From Papaver somniferum (Eukaryota; Streptophyta; Magnoliopsida; Ranunculales; Papaveraceae), in assembly GCF_003573695.1 (NCBI RefSeq), contig NC_039368.1, forward strand, positions 84,768,374 to 84,832,373: 64,000 bases of DNA, written 5' to 3'. The position numbers and the translations under genes are program-made. Shown piece after piece: positions 1 to 10,693 of the stretch. The notes under the pieces are model-generated. The model made no database searches. It was given only the letters and a program-made list of their open reading frames with translations, and had not been told where the DNA came from. How positions within the stretch are numbered: the first letter of the stretch is position 1; every line of letters begins with the position of its first letter.

Positions 1-843
1 TCACCTTCACCATTTCACCTTCACCATCTCCCCTGCCCTTGGCTTAGGCCTTGGTTTACTTCCATTGTTCTTGTTTAGTTACCTTTGTTTCACTGCCACT
101 TTTCCACCACCACTTGCTACTGCCTTGTTTTCTTCCCCTTGGCTTGCTGCCTTTTCCTTGCTACTACTTGCTGTTGTTGTGCTGCTCCACTGCTGCTGCC
201 TTTTCCTTGCTGCTGCTGCTGCTTTCTTTCCTCTGCTGTGCAGTACTGCTGCTGCTGCTGCAACCCTGTTGCTGCTGCTGCTTTCCTTCCTCTTGCTACT
301 GCTGCTGCTACTTCTTCTCCTGTTGCCTTCACTTCTCCAGCCTTGCTGTGCTCCTGCCAGGCCCAGCTCATCATTAGGTTACCAAGCCCAGTTCTCAGAT
401 CAATACCAAGCCCAGGTTAGAACCAAAAGTTGAAGCCCATTTCATCATTGGGTGAAGTTAAGCCCAGTCTACTGTGTACATAACTGAGGCCTAGCTCCCA
501 AAAGCCTCTGAGGCCCAGTTCAGTCCAAGCCTAGTCAAGCCCAACTCCAAGTCTGAGGTCCAGCTAGAGTTCTATTAACTGAGGCCCAAGCCCAGTTTAT
601 TGTTTAAAAGTTTAGTAGGTTAAGGGCCCAGTCCACATTTACTTCTTGGGTTAGGCTAAGAGTTCATAAGCCCAACATAAGGTTTTGAGACCAATAGACC
701 ATATTTTCATGTTCTCAACCTTAAGACCATAGTCCATTTCAAGGCCCAATAACATTTTAGAGCCCAAAATAGCTAAACACTACAAAACACACCCAGTCTC
801 TGTGGATCGACCCGTACTTGCACGAGCTACAACTGACGACCGT
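1..843 (+). repeat. Distal half of an LTR (host of element A), cut by window start
   Basis: This is the 3' half of an LTR related to those of elements A and B: a CTG-rich tract (about 120-360), then a stretch dense in 'gcccag' and 'aagccc' words, then the conserved end 'tctgtggatcgacccg' near 795. The LTR stops at 839-843 (accgt), where element A begins with TGATGAG. The missing tail resumes at 8674. The CTG tract produces long Leu/Cys/Ser-rich open frames at 51-433 that are low-complexity artefacts, not genes. Confidence 0.8.
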
Positions 844-3012
844 TGATGAGTGCCAAATATTGTATATATTTATCCCTTTTTGTTGGCATTTTAACTCATC
901 CTTTATGCATTAATTCTACATTTTATCCCATATTCTGTATTTTCATTGTTTTCAAGAATAAATATTTTTACTAATTAATTTTGCATTTTTAGGTAATAAA
1001 TAAAGTTCGGATGAGTCGTGGAGCGAAAAGAGCAGAAAAGTAGTGAAAAGCCGGGAGAAATTACGCAAGGAAGCCGCGAAGAATGGTGCGCACAACCTCA
1101 TTTTCTACACACAAAAGCGCCTCCGTTCTCAGCCATCAGATCATTTCTCAGAAGCATCCGACGGTCGCTCCTGCATAGAGCATCAAAATCTGAAGTCTCT
1201 GCCGAGCACCACAGCGCTGAAATTCCAAGCCTTCAGATTAGATGGTAGTTGAATCCAACGGTCGCTCCCTTGCTGTGCATCAAAGTTTGATATCTCCGCC
1301 TAACACTACAACACCTAACTCCATATGGCATCGTTGATTTTGTTGTATCATATAATCCAACGGTCGCTCCTCGATTGCCTCCGAATCACCATCCGATCTA
1401 CCTACCATCTTCGCATCTCGCAGCTCAGAGTCACAGAACATCAAAACTAGATACACCCGCCTCACACCCTAGTGACCGAGCACCATCCACCTAACCAAAC
1501 AACCCCTTCTCCCAACCAGTCGACCTTCTCCTCCACCCACCCCTCTGCAGAACCATCACCCTGCTGCAAACCATGTCCGCCACCGCACCACCATCATCAC
1601 CACCAACTCCACTGCCACCACCACACCACCACCATCATACACACTCGACCCATCACCTATATCACGTTCTAATCTCTATCAAACAACTAATTTCGCCTAT
1701 TCTCTCACCACTGAACCCTAAGAGTGAGTTGGTGAAATTAGTTGATGATATAGATCAATTGGAGGTATGGGAAGCAAGAGAAGATGACAAGGAAGATTGG
1801 GTCGAAGCTATTGAGTGCAATCAGTGATTAGGTAAAACCTAATTTCAATTTTCACCAAACCCTAATTTCACTGTTTTGGGGTTTTTGATTGTTTGTATAA
1901 ATTGGGACTATGGGTTGTGTTATAAACCATGTTTGGACTAGCCTACATCCAGGACTCTCATGTCCTGTTAATTTTGAGTTTCTGCTTAAATTCAGTTCAA
2001 TATGTGATATTCCTGTTAATTTCATTTTATGTTACTATCCATGTTCTGCTTAATATTGTTTCCTGTTAATTGTTATGCTCCTGTTATGTTTGTTATGTTA
2101 TGTTATTTCCTGTTGTGTTCTGTGTGATTGTATTATCCATGTTATGTTTGTCTTAATTAGTTTGTGTGTTTGTTTCTACACATGAGCTTGTAAGTCCCCT
2201 GTTCATCTCACATGTTCTTATTCTGAGGTTTGATGCTTGACAACCATGAGGTCTCTTAACTGCAACATGTTCTAATTCCCCACTAGGGTGAGAAGAGAAC
2301 TGAACCATGATGGTTAGCTATTAGGATGGTTTTTGCTGAGCTTAAAACAGTTTAGGCTAGTTAGATTCTTGAAAGATCACCTGATTTGTGATTAGTGGTG
2401 CTGTAAGAAGACCACTAATGCTAGGGGTCAGTGGTGGTTCTAAGGAATTAATCAGCTACATTAGTTAGTGAACCACTGCCTAGTTAGTCTGTGATTGGTT
2501 GTGCCTTAAACAGACAGCCAATACTAGGGGTTAGCTAAGGCTGTAAGGTTGGTTAACTAGATATTTGACAAAAACTTAACCTAGGTGAACTGGCTAGGTG
2601 AAGGAAACTCTCATCCATCTCCCTGCACTTCCCCTCCACAATTTCTTTTCAATGTTTGTTCTGTCAGCTTCACCACAACCCTGCCCTTGGCCTTAGGCCT
2701 TGGTTCATTCTTGTTTTGTTTTGCTTTTGCCTTGTTGTTTCTTCCCTGCCCTGCATCTTCTATTTGCTGCTGCACTGCTTTCTCATCTTGTACATTCTAT
2801 TGCACTGCTGCATTCTATTGCTGTGCAACACTTTTCTTTCACTGCATTGCATTGTTGCTTTGCATTATTTGCCTCCTTTGCTGCATTGTTCTCTTCAGCT
2901 GCCTCTGCAACTGCTGCTGCCAAGCTGCTGTTGCTTGTTCTGCTGCAGTTGCTGTTGGCCTTGCTGTGCAGCTCTTGCTCCTGCTGCTGCTACTACCTGC
3001 TGTGTAGCTGCA
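844..3012 (+). mobile_element. Element A, 5' LTR
   Basis: A 2169-bp direct repeat of 4864-7019 (constant offset 4020), starting TGATGAG and ending GCTGCA. By eye the copies differ at about ten positions plus one 13-bp gap near 2853, so insertion looks recent. Both ends are fixed by the points where the two copies diverge. It contains a Pro/His-rich low-complexity stretch (1540-1650), many 'cctgttaat' words (1965-2120) and a CTG-rich tract (2760-3000). Small frames inside it (1018-1248, 1472-1827, 2585-3007) recur only because the LTR recurs. Confidence 0.9.
1896..1902 (+). promoter_or_regulatory. Possible TATA box of the element A LTR
   Basis: TATAAAT lies about 1.05 kb into the 5' LTR and is repeated at 5916-5922 in the 3' LTR. 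Its position within the LTR matches the stronger TATA boxes of elements B and C. No transcription data. Confidence 0.4.
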
Positions 3013-3051
3013 GCAGGAGCAAGAGCTGCACAACAAGGCCAACAGCAACTG
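2946..3051. repeat. 42-nt inverted repeat across the LTR/interior junction
   Basis: Arm 2946-2987 (cagttgctgttggcc...) is the reverse complement of 3010-3051 with one mismatch, around a 22-nt loop. The 5' LTR ends at 3012, so the right arm lies almost wholly in the interior, where a primer-binding site should be. The 3' LTR (6990-7019) has the left arm but not the right. Confidence 0.85.
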
Positions 3052-3098
3052 TGTATCTGTGTGTTTTATCTGCCAGGGATTGGTGTTGTGCTTCAAAA

Positions 3099-3398
3099 TA
3101 TAACACTTTTAAAGAGCCACAGTTGGAAATTGCATGTTTGCCCATCCCGAAAACAGTCCATTATGAGTTAGACCTTTTGAATCCTGAACCCTTAAAATTA
3201 AAAGATTTTGTGCTTAAAAGTAAACCTGTTGAACAATTTAGGTTTAGGGGTAATTCATTCGGTTTTTCGCTCTCACTCCCATTTAAGTCCAATTTTAGTG
3301 TTTTAAAACTTCCTTTGTCTTTACACTTCGTCTTTTGGGTTGATCCTCAACTCTTTAGATTGTTAGTGTATGGTGAATTTTTGTATATAATCCAGTAG
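3099..3398 (+). pseudogene. C-terminal remnant of the element A/B protein
   Basis: About 99 codons ending at TAG. They match the C-terminus of the element B ORF closely: EPQLEIACLP near the start and FWVDPQLFRLLVYGEF near the end. The gag-like N-terminal half and zinc knuckle seen in element B are missing. The open frame extends upstream to 2700 only through CTG-rich LTR sequence, so an independent protein is unlikely. The function of this domain is unknown to me. Confidence 0.75.
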
Positions 3399-3599
3399 AT
3401 AAAATTTTAAAAACCCTTTTGTTCCTTTTGTATATATTTTGCTAATCCAATATGATCTCGGCTGAAATATGTTGGATTTTTGCCTTGAATAACGGAGTTT
3501 TAATTCTGCTTTCGCCAAAATCGGGTATTCTCTCTCCTTTTACTCTACTCAGCATGTCCCTTTCCATATGTTGCATTTTAATTCTTTCCATATTTTGAA

Positions 3600-3633
3600 A
3601 CATTGAGGACAATGTTTAGTTTAGGTTTGGGGG
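3600..3633 (+). promoter_or_regulatory. Internal polypurine-tract-like motif (element A)
   Basis: ACATTGAGGACAATGT (3600-3615, a 6-bp inverted repeat around AGGA) followed by AGGTTTGGGGG (3623-3633). It lies about 200 nt after the ORF stop and 1.2 kb before the 3' LTR. The same pair is found in elements B and C. Confidence 0.6.
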
Positions 3634-4159
3634 TATAGAGTAGATGCCACGATAATATGCTATAATTGAAAACGAACTCCTTCTTTTTTTTTTGAAAAAA
3701 TTGAAAAATTCCAAAAAAATTGAAAAATCAAAAATTCAAAAAAATTAAAAAAAAAAAATGAAAAATCATAAAAAAATGGAGCTCATTTACCTTCAAATGT
3801 TGACTCTTGTGCAAATATGTATTTTTATTAGGAGTCTTAGTCTAGATATTTAGGCACCCTGATTCTAGCACAATTCACATAGTGATAAGAAATTTGCACG
3901 CGCACGATCTACCAATACATGTATGGCCTCGATCTTCAAGGTGTTGGATAGGAAGTTACGATTGCCAATCACTTTAGAATACTGAACGAAACTTGACTAG
4001 CTTGTTCTTTGGTTGGTTGGGATAGAAGGTGGAGGTTACATTAAGAAAAACAACCATCGAATTTAACTGGGTGCATCAAAAAGGGCTACCTCTTGCAAAG
4101 TGTCATGTAATCTTTTATTTCCTTTTGTATTTGTTTCAAAAGTGTTTCCTTATACAGTT

Positions 4160-4161
<2 letters not shown>

Positions 4162-4190
<29 letters not shown>
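4162..4190 (+). repeat. Poly(A) run, 29 nt
   Basis: An uninterrupted A run in the interior of element A. The matching position in element B (30131-30174) has 44 A. The Lys-rich frames here are artefacts. Confidence 0.9.
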
Positions 4191-4192
<2 letters not shown>

Positions 4193-4848
4193 AACGATGT
4201 ATATATCAGAAAAAAATATCAGAAAAATACCAAAAAAATCAAGTATTTATCAATTCCATCATCTCTTGTTCCAAAAATAAAAAGAGAATAGTCAATGTAA
4301 ATAAGAGTCATGTAAATAGTCATCTTTTGTTGTTTCATTGTAATAAGCAAGGAGGGTGTATGCCATTGATGTACAACGCGAGAAATTGTGAAATACCTCC
4401 AACTCATTCACAATTCTCGTAAAGTCCGGACAGCTAGCTAGATTTCGACCTCAGTTCTTAGCCTGAGAAACTATCTCTTGGTGATTAGTAGTCATGACTT
4501 CAGATCTTTCTTTACACATGTGTAGATACACTTTACACTCTTATCACATGTCCCTATTTGTTATCAGTGCTAGGATTGTGCCTTCGATAGCTAGATTGAC
4601 ATCTCCATTTTGCTGTGAGCTTAAACTGTTTTGCACATGTCACGTTTGATGGAATCTGAGCTTATATTTTGTCCTTAGGTTTTGTAGGCACACCTCTGGT
4701 AAACCTTCACGAGACTTCAACTCGTCCACTAGGGACACTTAGTGGTTTAAAAGGCTTAGTGCATACGCTAAATGCATTCGAGAGACCAGCGACAGTGGTA
4801 TAGTTAGGATTTCCTTAGTTTTGTTTTACTTGAGGACAAGTAAAATTC

Positions 4849-4863
4849 AGGTTTTGGGGTATT
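4849..4863 (+). promoter_or_regulatory. Polypurine tract of element A
   Basis: The purine-rich AGGTTTTGGGGTATT abuts the TG of the 3' LTR at 4864. It is preceded by TTGAGGACAA, as in element B. Confidence 0.8.
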
Positions 4864-7019
4864 TGATGAGTGCCAAATATTGTATATATTTATCCCTTTT
4901 TGTTGGCATTTTAACTCATCCTTTATGCATTAATTCTACATTTTATCCCATATTCTGTATTTTCATTGTTTTCAAGAATAAATATTTTTACTAATTAATT
5001 TTGCATTTTTAGGTAATAAATAAAGTTCGGATGAGTCGTGGAGCGAAAAGAGCAGAAAAGTAGTGAAAAGCCGGGAGAAATTACGCAAGGAAGCCGCGAA
5101 GAATGGTGCGCACAACCTCATTTTCTACACACAAAAGCGCCTCCGTTCTCAGCCATCAGATCATTTCTCAGAAGCATCCGACGGTCGCTCCTGCATAGAG
5201 CATCAAAATCTGAAGTCTCTGCCGAGCACCACAGCGCTGAAATTCCAAGCCTTCAGATTAGATGGTAGTTGAATCCAACGGTCGCTCCCTTGCTGTGCAT
5301 CAAAGTTTGATATCTCCGCCTAACACTACAACACCTAACTCCATCTGGCATCGTTGATTTTGTTGTATCATATAATCCAACGGTCGCTCCTCGCTTGCCT
5401 CCGAATCACCATCCGATCTACCTACCATCTTCGCATCTCGCAGCTCAGAGTCACAGAACATCAAAACTAGATACACCCGCCTCACACCCTGGTGACCGAG
5501 CACCATCCACCTAACCAAACAACCCCTTCTCCCAACCAGTCGACCTTCTCCTCCACCCACCCCTCTGCAGAACCATCACCCTGCTGCAAACCATGTCCGC
5601 CACCGCACCACCATCATCACCACCAACTCCACTGCCACCACCACACCACCACCATCATACACACTCGACCCATCACCTATATCACGTTCTAATCTCTATC
5701 AAACAACTAATTTCGCCTATTCTCTCACCACTGAACCCTAAGAGTGAGTTGGTGAAATTAGTTGATGATATAGATCAATTGGAGGTATGGGAAGCAAGAG
5801 AAGATGACAAGGAAGATTGGGTCGAAGCTATTGAGTGCAATCAGTGATTAGGTAAAACCTAATTTCAATTTTCACCAAACCCTAATTTCACTGTTTTGGG
5901 GTTTTTGATTGTTTGTATAAATTGGGACTATGGGTTGTGTTAGAAACCATGTTTGGACTAGCCTACATCCAGGACTCTCATGTCCTGTTAATTTTGAGTT
6001 TCTGCTTAAATTCAGTTCAATATGTGATATTCCTGTTAATTTCATTTTATGTTACTATCCATGTTCTGCTTAATATTGTTTCCTGTTAATTGTTATGCTC
6101 CTGTTATGTTTGTTATGTTATGTTATTTCCTGTTGTGTTCTGTGTGATTGTATTATCCATGTTATGTTTGTCTTAATTAGTTTGTGTGTTTGTTTCTACA
6201 CATGAGCTTGTAAGTCCCCTGTTCATCTCACATGTTCTTATTCTGAGGTTTGATGCTTGACAACCATGAGGTCTCTTAACTGCAACATGTTCTAATTCCC
6301 CACTAGGGTGAGAAAAGAACTGAACCATGATGGTTAGCTATTAGGATGGTTTTTGCTGAGCTTAAAACAGTTTAGGCTAGTTAGATTCTTGAAAGATCAC
6401 CTGATTTGTGATTAGTGGTGCTGTAAGAAGACCACTAATGCTAGGGGTCAGTGGTGGTTCTAAGGAATTAATCATCTACATTAGTTAGTGAACCACTGCC
6501 TAGTTAGTCTGTGATTGGTTGTGCCTTAAACAGACAGCCAATACTAGGGGTTAGCTAAGGCTGTAAGGTTGGTTAACTAGATATTTGACAAAAACTTAAC
6601 CTAGGTGAACTGGCTAGGTGAAGGAAACTCTCATCCATCTCCCTGCACTTCCCCTCCACAATTTCGTTTCTATGTTTGTTCTGTCAGCTTCACCACAACC
6701 CTGCCCTTGGCCTTAGGCCTTGGTTCATTCTTGTTTTGTTTTGCTTTTGCCTTGTTGTTTCTTCCCTGCCCTGCATTTTCTATTTGCTGCTGCACTGCTT
6801 TCTCATCTTGTACATTCTATTGCACTGCTGCATTCTATTGCTGTGCAGCACTTTTCTTTCACTGCATTGCATTGTTTGCCTCCTTTGCTGCATTGTTCTC
6901 TTCAGCTGCCTCTGCAACTGCTGCTGCCAAGCTGCTGTTGCTTGTTCTGCTGCAGTTGCTGTTGGCCTTGCTGTGCAGCTCTTGCTCCTGCTGCTGCTAC
7001 TACCTGCTGTGTAGCTGCA
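4864..7019 (+). mobile_element. Element A, 3' LTR
   Basis: The 2156-bp partner of 844-3012, starting TGATGAG right after the polypurine tract and ending GCTGCA, beyond which the copies diverge. A 13-bp gap near 6873 separates it from the 5' LTR. No 5-bp target duplication matches the bases after 7019 (ataag) to those before 844 (accgt), so this end is rearranged. Confidence 0.88.
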
Positions 7020-7280
7020 ATAAGCCTGAATTGGATTGGTCCTTAATGAATTTGGGCTTTGGTTTTAATGAAATGGGCCTCAGTGAACTAAATCTTGGGC
7101 TTTGGTTTCAGTCAAGGATCTGGGCCTTTGGCTTCTCTGAAGTGAATTGGGCTCAGTTGGATGGGATCTGAGCTTGGCTGCAGGAACTGGACTTGGCTTG
7201 GCAGGAGAAGGAATGGCAGCAGCAACAGCCTGACAGCAACCTTGGCAGCAACAACAGCAGCAGGCACCAGTAGCAGCAGT
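7020..7280 (-). repeat. Inverted LTR segment
   Basis: Read on the minus strand, this has a CTG-rich tract followed by repeated 'aagccc' and 'ggccca' words, the normal order for the distal part of these LTRs (compare 1-780 and 26440-26760). It is therefore an inverted piece of related LTR between element A's 3' LTR and a third partial LTR copy. Confidence 0.65.
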
Positions 7281-8676
7281 ACCAACTCCACTGCCACCAC
7301 CACACCACCACCATCATACACACTCGACCCATCACCTATATCACGTTCTAATCTCTATCAAACAACTAATTTCGCCTATTCTCTCACCACTGAACCCTAA
7401 GAGTGAGTTGATGAAATTAGTTGATGATATAGATCAATTGGAGGTATGGGAAGCAAGAGAAGATGACAAGGAAGATTGGGTCGAAGCTATTGAGTGCAAT
7501 CAGTGATTAGGTAAAACCTAATTTCAATTTTCACCAAACCCTAATTTCACTGTTTTGGGGTTTTTGATTGTTTGTATAAATTGGGACTATGGGTTGTGTT
7601 AGAAACCATGTTTGGACTAGCCTACATCCAGGACTCTCATGTCCTGTTAATTTTGAGTTTCTGCTTAAATTCAGTTCAATATGTGATATTCCTGTTAATT
7701 TCATTTTATGTTACTATCCATGTTCTGCTTAATATTGTTTCCTGTTAATTGTTATGCTCCTGTTATGTTTGTTATGTTATGTTATTTCCTGTTGTGTTCT
7801 GTGTGATTGTATTATCCATGTTATGTTTGTCTTAATTAGTTTGTGTGTTTGTTTCTACACATGAGCTTGTAAGTCCCCTGTTCATCTCACATGTTCTTAT
7901 TCTGAGGTTTGATGCTTGACAACCATGAGGTCTCTTAACTGCAACATGTTCTAATTCCCCACTAGGGTGAGAAAAGAACTGAACCATGATGGTTAGCTAT
8001 TAGGATGGTTTTTGCTGAGCTTAAAACAGTTTAGGCTAGTTAGATTCTTGAAAGATCACCTGATTTGTGATTAGTGGTGCTGTAAGAAGACCACTAATGC
8101 TAGGGGTCAGTGGTGGTTCTAAGGAATTAATCAGCTACATTAGTTAGTGAACCACTGCCTAGTTAGTCTGTGATTGGTTGTGCCTTAAACAGACAGCCAA
8201 TACTAGGGGTTAGCTAAGGCTGTAAGGTTGGTTAACTAGATATTTGACAAAAACTTAACCTAGGTGAACTGGCTAGGTGAAGGAAACTCTCATCCATCTC
8301 CCTGCACTTCCCCTCCACAATTTCTTTTCTATGTTTGTTCTGTCAGCTTCACCACAACCCTGCCCTTGGCCTTAGGCCTTGGTTCATTCTTGTTTTGTTT
8401 TGCTTTTGCCTTGTTGTTTCTTCCCTGCCCTGCATTTTCTATTTGCTGCTGCACTGCTTTCTCATCTTGTACATTCTATTGCACTGCTGCATTCTATTGC
8501 TGTGCAGCACTTTTCTTTCACTGCATTGCATTGTTGCTTTGCATTGTTTGCCTCCTTTGCTGCATTGTTCTCTTCAGCTGCCTCTGCAACTGCTGCTGCC
8601 AAGCTGCTGTTGCTTGTTCTGCTGCAGTTGCTGTTGGCCTTGCTGTGCAGCTCTTGCTCCTGCTGCTGCTACTACC
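7281..8676 (+). repeat. Third, partial copy of the element A LTR
   Basis: Matches 5622-7005 of the 3' LTR at an offset of 1659, starting mid-LTR at 'accaactccactgcc' and stopping at 'ctactacc'. It keeps the 13 bp that the 3' LTR lacks, so it derives from a different copy. It joins the host LTR tail through a shared 'acc'. Confidence 0.85.
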
Positions 8677-8748
8677 GTGCACTTGCGGTATTACTGTAGG
8701 CCCGCGTTTTTATTACGCTTCAATTTTTACACATCTCCGGGCCCACCA
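8674..8748 (+). repeat. Tail of the host LTR interrupted by element A
   Basis: The sequence from 'accgtgcacttgcgg' to 'gggcccacca' is the same LTR terminus as in element B (26793-26865). It continues 1-843, with 'accgt' on both sides of the inserted block (839-843, 8674-8678). No primer-binding site follows 8748, so this is a 3' or solo LTR ending in flanking DNA. Confidence 0.8.
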
Positions 8749-10269
8749 CGAAGCCTTCCTCTTATGCAATTCTTTATTCTCGACACCAGAAGAAGATTTA
8801 GATTTTTGAGAGGTTATTCTAAGAGCACTTAAAGAATAACTTTTCCTGCAACAATATGAGAATTGAGTTAGCCAAAAGTAACAACTGTAATAAATAAATC
8901 ATGATAGAAGAAAACAAACTTTGATTCGGGATTCATGATGATAAAATAGTAGCAGAAACGAAGCAGCAGCAGCAAAAAGGAACAACAGCAGCAAGAGAGA
9001 GAATAGAAGAAAAGTATAGTTGCAGAAGATGAAAGAAAGAGGAAAGGATTATATTCGACGAAGAATCAATAAATAGGTAAGAGAGCATGACCGTTTGCAA
9101 ATGGTTGAACCAGTAAAAAGGAAGAAAATCGACATGTGTAAATGGATAAACTTGAATTCCGGAAAATTGTCGGCAAAGAAAATTGTGAAAAAACAAGCAT
9201 ATGCGATAATATAGGGTGGAAGTTTCTCATATCGCTTACTCTATAGAATAAGCAAAATGAGAAGAGGCAGAATGTATGAGTGAAATATCACACATGTTAG
9301 TAAGCATGCGAAGTGAAGACTATATAACTTAAACGATGGAGATCGCACACATCAAGATTGAGATGACGCACCAGATGATTCAGCAAAGTCACGAGTAAAG
9401 TGTGAAGATCTGTGAGAAGTATAGTCTGTACGAGAACGAGTGATTGTACATGAGCGAGTGTATCGCATAGAGATTCCGAAAATAAAGGATCTCTTAGTTG
9501 TCATCCACTATATAAAGAGGAGAGGTTATTACTTATAAAGGGAAGTTTTTTTAGCGAGTGTTAGACAAGAAATCAGGAGAGAAAAAGTAAATCTAGCAGC
9601 AGGTAAGATTGTTGTAATACTTGTATCCACCTTGTAAACCGACTTAAGTCTTAATAATCAATGAAGAGTTTAATGATGATTACCTAATATTGATTATAGT
9701 TATAGTGGAGTGCGATTGTGAGGAAACTTGCACCTACAACACAAGCCTAGTGACAGAAGCAGTGACATAGGTAGTGATAAACAGTCTTCTAACAGATATA
9801 TTGCCGTTGGAAAACCAAAATACTTGTGGGACAATAAATTTTTACTGCTAATCTGCTATAGTACAGATATAAATATGCATGCACGAGTGACTCTCGTACT
9901 CGCACATATACAAAATCAAAATCAAAATATGTTTCTTCACGAGGGATTTTCGTGGACAATTTTCTCCCGAATGAGAGAGACCGTGGGACCTGATTCCCGT
10001 TGCACATATCTGAGAGCGTAGATCAAGGTTCCCCAATCGGAAGTTTTCTCCCGAGTGGAAACCGGTGGGTCTAGCACTTCCCATCGTACTTTGAGAGGGA
10101 GTATTAAACATCCCATCTGTCACTGCTTTGACTAGGATTTATTGTGTTAACAAATGATAGTCTGACATGTGTACTGTGTGAGGTGTTTCCTAGTCTAGTC
10201 TAGTCATTTTCATTTCTTATATCTCTTGAATAAAAAAGCATTTTCCCTGTAATTGAAAATTACACCGAA
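8749..10269. other. Gene-free stretch, possible old LTR
   Basis: No gene recognised. A TATA-like TATATAAAG (9509-9517), with 'aataatcaatgaag' about 140 nt downstream, resembles the core of an old LTR, but no paired copy or terminal repeat was found. At 9877-10080 there are several short inverted repeats (acgag/ctcgt, cacga/tcgtg). The CAG-rich patch at 8945-9000 gives a spurious minus-strand frame. Confidence 0.35.
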
Positions 10270-10693
10270 ATGGATTTCATAGAGGATTACATTAAACCTG
10301 CTGAAAAGAAAGTTGATGATGAAGAATTTGTGCTGGTTCCAGAAGAGAAAATGAAGAGGTCAAGAGAATTTGGATTGGTAGAAAACAATCAGAAACTAAG
10401 AAAGATTAACTGTGAAAAGGAATCTATGCTCAACGAAATTCAAGGGATTAAAAGAAAGCTCTATCAACCCGATTGAGCTTCTGAAAGAGATGGAAGACAA
10501 GTAAGTTTAAAGAGAAAGTTACTATAGCCAAAGCTTTGTGGAGCAGCAAGAAGAAGTTGACATATGAACAGAAGAAAGCTTCCCTGATGGTTGATAAGGA
10601 AGAAGAGGAGATGGAATTGATGATTCAGATGCTGAAGTTAATGATTCAGTTGAAGAACAAGGAAGAGAAGAGTAGTAACATGGAGGTTCGTTT
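10270..10693 (+). pseudogene. Family F coiled-coil gene, copy 1 (frameshifted)
   Basis: I do not recognise the family. From ATG at 10270 the frame encodes an acidic start with DYIKP and EEFVLVPEEK, then a Glu/Lys-rich helical stretch (NQKLRKIN, EKESMLNEI) to a stop at 10474. Two frame changes (near 10465 and 10500) restore a second part containing LLKEMEDK, KALWSSKKKLTYEQKK and MELMIQMLKLMIQLKNKEEK, ending near 10693. The same order of segments is found in copies at 56118 and 62990. A soluble coiled-coil protein of about 140 residues is inferred. The breaks could be unseen introns, but no clear splice sites bracket them. Confidence 0.6.

Larger units (their letters stand above)
3013..4863 (+). 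mobile_element. Element A interior (short, no pol)
   Basis: The 1.85-kb interior between the two LTRs. At 3071-3080 'tgccagggat' followed by 'tggtgttgtg' is a decayed match to the primer-binding region of element B (26872-26900). Then come the C-terminal remnant of the element ORF (3099-3398), a bipartite purine-tract motif (3600-3633), a poly(A) run (4162-4190) and a terminal polypurine tract (4849-4863). From about 3340 onward it closely matches element B 29330-30850. No protease, integrase, reverse transcriptase or RNase H motif is present. Confidence 0.85.

Noticed and set aside
51..433. Overlapping Leu/Cys/Ser-rich open frames
   Set aside because: They arise from a CTG-rich tract in an LTR that is open in several frames at once. 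The same holds for 2585-3007, 6605-7171, 8264-8832 and 26302-26642.
1018..1248. 76-codon frame repeated exactly at 5038-5268
   Set aside because: Conserved only because it lies in both LTRs of a young element; no start context or family match.
4029..4291. Lys-rich small proteins (also 30008-30270)
   Set aside because: Created by the poly(A) runs inside elements A and B.
844..7019. Element A as a clean insertion with a standard target duplication
   Set aside because: The bases after the 3' LTR (ataag) do not match those before the 5' LTR (accgt); the matching accgt is only found at 8674 after extra rearranged LTR sequence.
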